Source: Deltaproteobacteria bacterium (GTDB lineage Bacteria > Desulfobacterota > Dissulfuribacteria > Dissulfuribacterales > QOAL01). From it: a stretch of DNA of 44,595 nt. The stretch spans positions 1 through 44,595 of the forward strand of contig WGDC01000017.1 of NCBI GenBank assembly GCA_015493475.1, read 5' to 3'. Shown here in pieces: positions 42,845-44,595 of the stretch (its first letter is position 1; every line of letters begins with the position of its first letter). A program made the translations under genes and the position numbers. The notes beneath the pieces are model-generated. The model made no database searches and was not told where the DNA came from. It saw nothing but the letters and a program-made list of their open reading frames with translations.

Positions 42845-43456
42845 ATGAAAGAACCAGACCTGTTCCACCTGTTGCCACCCGTTTTCGTGTGCCTGTGCAC
42901 TATTTTATTACTCGCCTTTGTACCAGGCCCCACGGTATCAACCTGTCTTGCAGCCAAATATCTTGGCAGTATTCCTGGAGACCAGGGAGATGGCGTCATC
43001 GAGTTCTGGGAGGACGATGACGGGACCCTGTGGCTTTGGTGGAAACACAATGACGGAAGACTCGTTGGTTACGAGATGAGCAGGGGTTCTGGAGAGGGCC
43101 GGGAGGTGAAAAAGCCTACCCCTGACGAGATGCGGGACATGATAAGACGTGCGAAACATGGTGCTTTTGGCCGGGGCGTCCAGGCGCACAACCCCATTAC
43201 TGGCATGAGAAACGCCCATGGCAAGGGACTGGCCCCGAGGTGGAATCCGCCAGAAATGAGAAATGCCCCTGGCTCCAAATCTTGTGAAAGACCAAGTGCC
43301 CAGTCCATCAAAAGTCGAGCGAGAAAAGATAACGGTCACAAGTCAAACACAGGGAAAAATCAGGTTCCCAAGGTGCCGACCATGCCCAGTACGGGAGGGA
43401 TGGGGACCAAAAGTGACCTTCATCCGGAAAAGGTAAATCCTGTACCGTTCAAGTAA
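42845..43456 (+). CDS. Small exported protein with Trp-rich acidic block, function unknown
   Basis: I do not recognise this 203-residue protein. A good ribosome binding site (AAAGGAGAAG) precedes the ATG. The N-terminus has a hydrophobic signal or anchor (about residues 9-37). Next comes a compact block, residues 45-80, with GVIEFWEDDDGTLWLWWKHN, which may be a small folded domain. From about residue 100 onward the protein is rich in Gly, Pro, Asn, Lys and Arg and looks disordered, with RNAHGKGLAPRWNPPEMRNA and a basic stretch. No partner gene is evident: it stands between divergent valS and convergent pgeF. Confidence 0.7.
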   Translation: MKEPDLFHLLPPVFVCLCTILLLAFVPGPTVSTCLAAKYLGSIPGDQGDGVIEFWEDDDGTLWLWWKHNDGRLVGYEMSRGSGEGREVKKPTPDEMRDMIRRAKHGAFGRGVQAHNPITGMRNAHGKGLAPRWNPPEMRNAPGSKSCERPSAQSIKSRARKDNGHKSNTGKNQVPKVPTMPSTGGMGTKSDLHPEKVNPVPFK

Positions 43457-43466
43457 AAAACCTGAA

Positions 43467-44294
43467 TCAATTTCCTGCAGGAGGGATGCTATCCTGGTTA
43501 CAACCGCTTTCAAGGGCAATAACGGTTGCCAGCCTGCCTGTGGTCTTCTCCCTCCTGTAGGAAAAGTGATCCTTGCTGCACACCGTGCAGATTTCTGGAC
43601 AAAATATCTGGCCAGAAGGCACACCTGCCTCTTCAAGCTGATTCTTAGACACCTTCCAGAAATCAAAATGGTCCCCGCCCTTACGAAACCCGTGTAACCA
43701 GGCGGGGAATGTCTCTTTCCACTGTCTGAACTCTGCGCAACAAGGGCCAAGGCTCGGGCCTATTCCCGCCCAGATATCATGTGCCCTTGAGCCATAGACT
43801 TCCACGAATTCATCTACTGCCTTTTTAAGTATGTTCCCGACGCTTCCCCTCCAGCCGCAGTGGATATTTGCGATCACGCACCTTTCTGGGTCAAACATCA
43901 CCACCGCCTGGCAGTCAGCGTGTTTTATCATGAGCCCCACGTCCCTCTCCGTTGTGAAAATCCCGTCTGCCCTAACAGACTGGTCCGCCGTAAGATTGCA
44001 GGTTCCTTTTTTTACATGGAGAAAATCCGTTCCATGTACCTGCCTGACGGAAACAACATGACTTGCCCCAAGGACCTTCCGAACCATTTCCAGGTTGGCC
44101 TTTACATTGGCAGCCTCATCCCCGGTAAGCTCGCCCACGTTTAGTTCGTGAAATGGGGGATTACTTACCCCGCCCCATCGGGCAAAACTCATGCATTTGA
44201 GACCCTGCCTGAGACTTAAAGGGACGTGGGCAAGTAAGTCAATGGCTCTAAGGTCTTTTAGGTCTTTTCCATGTAGATAAGCGTCTTTTGTCAT
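43467..44294 (-). CDS. pgeF: Laccase-domain protein (YfiH/PgeF family)
   Basis: The 275-residue protein belongs to the multicopper-polyphenol-oxidase-like YfiH/PgeF family. Members act on peptidoglycan-linked or purine substrates: PgeF removes wrongly built UDP-MurNAc-L-Ser in Escherichia coli, and other members cleave or deaminate adenosine. Metal-binding and family residues appear in VRQVHGTDFL, LMIKHADCQAVVMFDP and IANIHCGWRGSVGNIL, with GPSLGPCCAEF further on. No signal peptide is present. Its stop lies 10 bp from the end of the convergent exported-protein gene. Substrate choice between cell wall and purines cannot be decided here. Confidence 0.92.
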   Translation of the reverse strand: MTKDAYLHGKDLKDLRAIDLLAHVPLSLRQGLKCMSFARWGGVSNPPFHELNVGELTGDEAANVKANLEMVRKVLGASHVVSVRQVHGTDFLHVKKGTCNLTADQSVRADGIFTTERDVGLMIKHADCQAVVMFDPERCVIANIHCGWRGSVGNILKKAVDEFVEVYGSRAHDIWAGIGPSLGPCCAEFRQWKETFPAWLHGFRKGGDHFDFWKVSKNQLEEAGVPSGQIFCPEICTVCSKDHFSYRREKTTGRLATVIALESGCNQDSIPPAGN

Positions 44295-44470
44295 TCCAAT
44301 TTACTGGTTTAAAAAACAAAATCCTCTTTATTGACCCTGTCCATGAAAATAGCAGGACCCAAAATAATCACCAGTCTTCATAAACTTATTTCCCTCTCAT
44401 CATTAAATATCCAATGCATCAAAATTCATGCCAGGCCCTCCAATTGCCGATTTATCTGCAGAGGAGAGGG

Positions 44471-44595
44471 TTGTTAATTTCCAAGAAACCTATGAGTGAA
44501 GCAAACGGTGTTCTAATAATAAGGGACGTTCCTGACGCGGCCTGTAAAGAAAAGGTCAGGGAACTCCTTTTGAGGTCTGTCAGAAACTGCGACAA
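44471..44595 (+). CDS. Start of an unrecognised gene, cut by the window edge
   Basis: An open frame runs off the right edge. A TTG at 44471 has GAGGAGAGGG immediately upstream; an ATG at 44492 in the same frame is an alternative start but lacks a nearby ribosome binding site. The first residues from the ATG read MSEANGVLIIRDVPDAAC, followed by KEKVRELLLRSVRNCD. About 41 residues are too few to name a family. Between this start and the divergent pgeF start (44295-44470) I see no clear promoter. Confidence 0.45.
   Translation, partial: MLISKKPMSEANGVLIIRDVPDAACKEKVRELLLRSVRNCD

Overview
The window looks like chromosomal DNA of a Gram-negative, meso-DAP-type bacterium of moderate GC content, most plausibly a deltaproteobacterium-like lineage (Desulfobacterota or relatives). 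The basis is inference from gene content: a TolC-type outer-membrane gene, a large AsmA-like protein, a hisI-hisG pair next to engB, a CooC-type ATPase, and a cell-wall cluster whose MurE part carries the DNPR motif. No phage, insertion sequence, CRISPR array or rRNA was seen.

Layout. Positions 1-755 (minus strand) hold the start of a TolC-family gene and an upstream membrane protein with a histidine-kinase-like helical stump. From 916 to 5982 the plus strand carries a PP2C phosphatase, a Ser/Thr kinase with an extracytoplasmic FGE-like domain, cutA, hisI, hisG and engB, followed by a terminator. From 6173 to 10981 lie an exported CxC protein, a DUF389 membrane protein and an HDOD protein (minus strand), an HPP-family membrane protein and an AmgK-like kinase. 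From 11216 to 16693 are a 1221-residue AsmA-like protein, a TrkH/KtrB-type K+ transporter subunit and the ribosome-rescue hydrolase ArfB.

The core of the window is a complete-looking but altered dcw (division and cell wall) cluster on the minus strand, read from 32386 down to 16723: mraZ, rsmH, ftsL, an ftsI homologue, a murE-murF fusion, mraY, murD, murG, murC, murB, ftsQ, ftsA, ftsZ. ftsW is missing from its usual place between murD and murG (those two genes overlap by 4 bp), and there is no ddl. The ftsI product keeps its membrane anchor, its family framework and a C-terminal PASTA domain, but has lost the SxxK lysine, the SxN motif and the KTG motif, so it looks like a catalytically dead pseudo-transpeptidase. 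A clear intrinsic terminator directly follows it, splitting the mraZ-rsmH-ftsL-ftsI block from the mur/fts block. The cluster starts with a near-consensus promoter overlapped by tandem 10-bp repeats that fit the MraZ operator.

Downstream of the dcw cluster on the plus strand are a PfkB sugar/nucleoside kinase, a minus-strand tRNA-Glu(CTC) with its own promoter and terminator, and a tightly coupled ggt - cooC-like - folE2 operon. The minus strand from 42634 to 37392 carries valS, nadC, a rhomboid protease and a membrane-anchored SDH/Clp-fold protease. The window ends with a small exported protein of unknown function, a PgeF/YfiH-type laccase-domain protein and the start of an unrecognised gene running off the edge.

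The most interesting signal is the combination of a dead, PASTA-bearing FtsI, the missing FtsW partner and the internal terminator: it suggests that septal peptidoglycan synthesis in this organism has been reassigned to other enzymes while the FtsI scaffold was kept.
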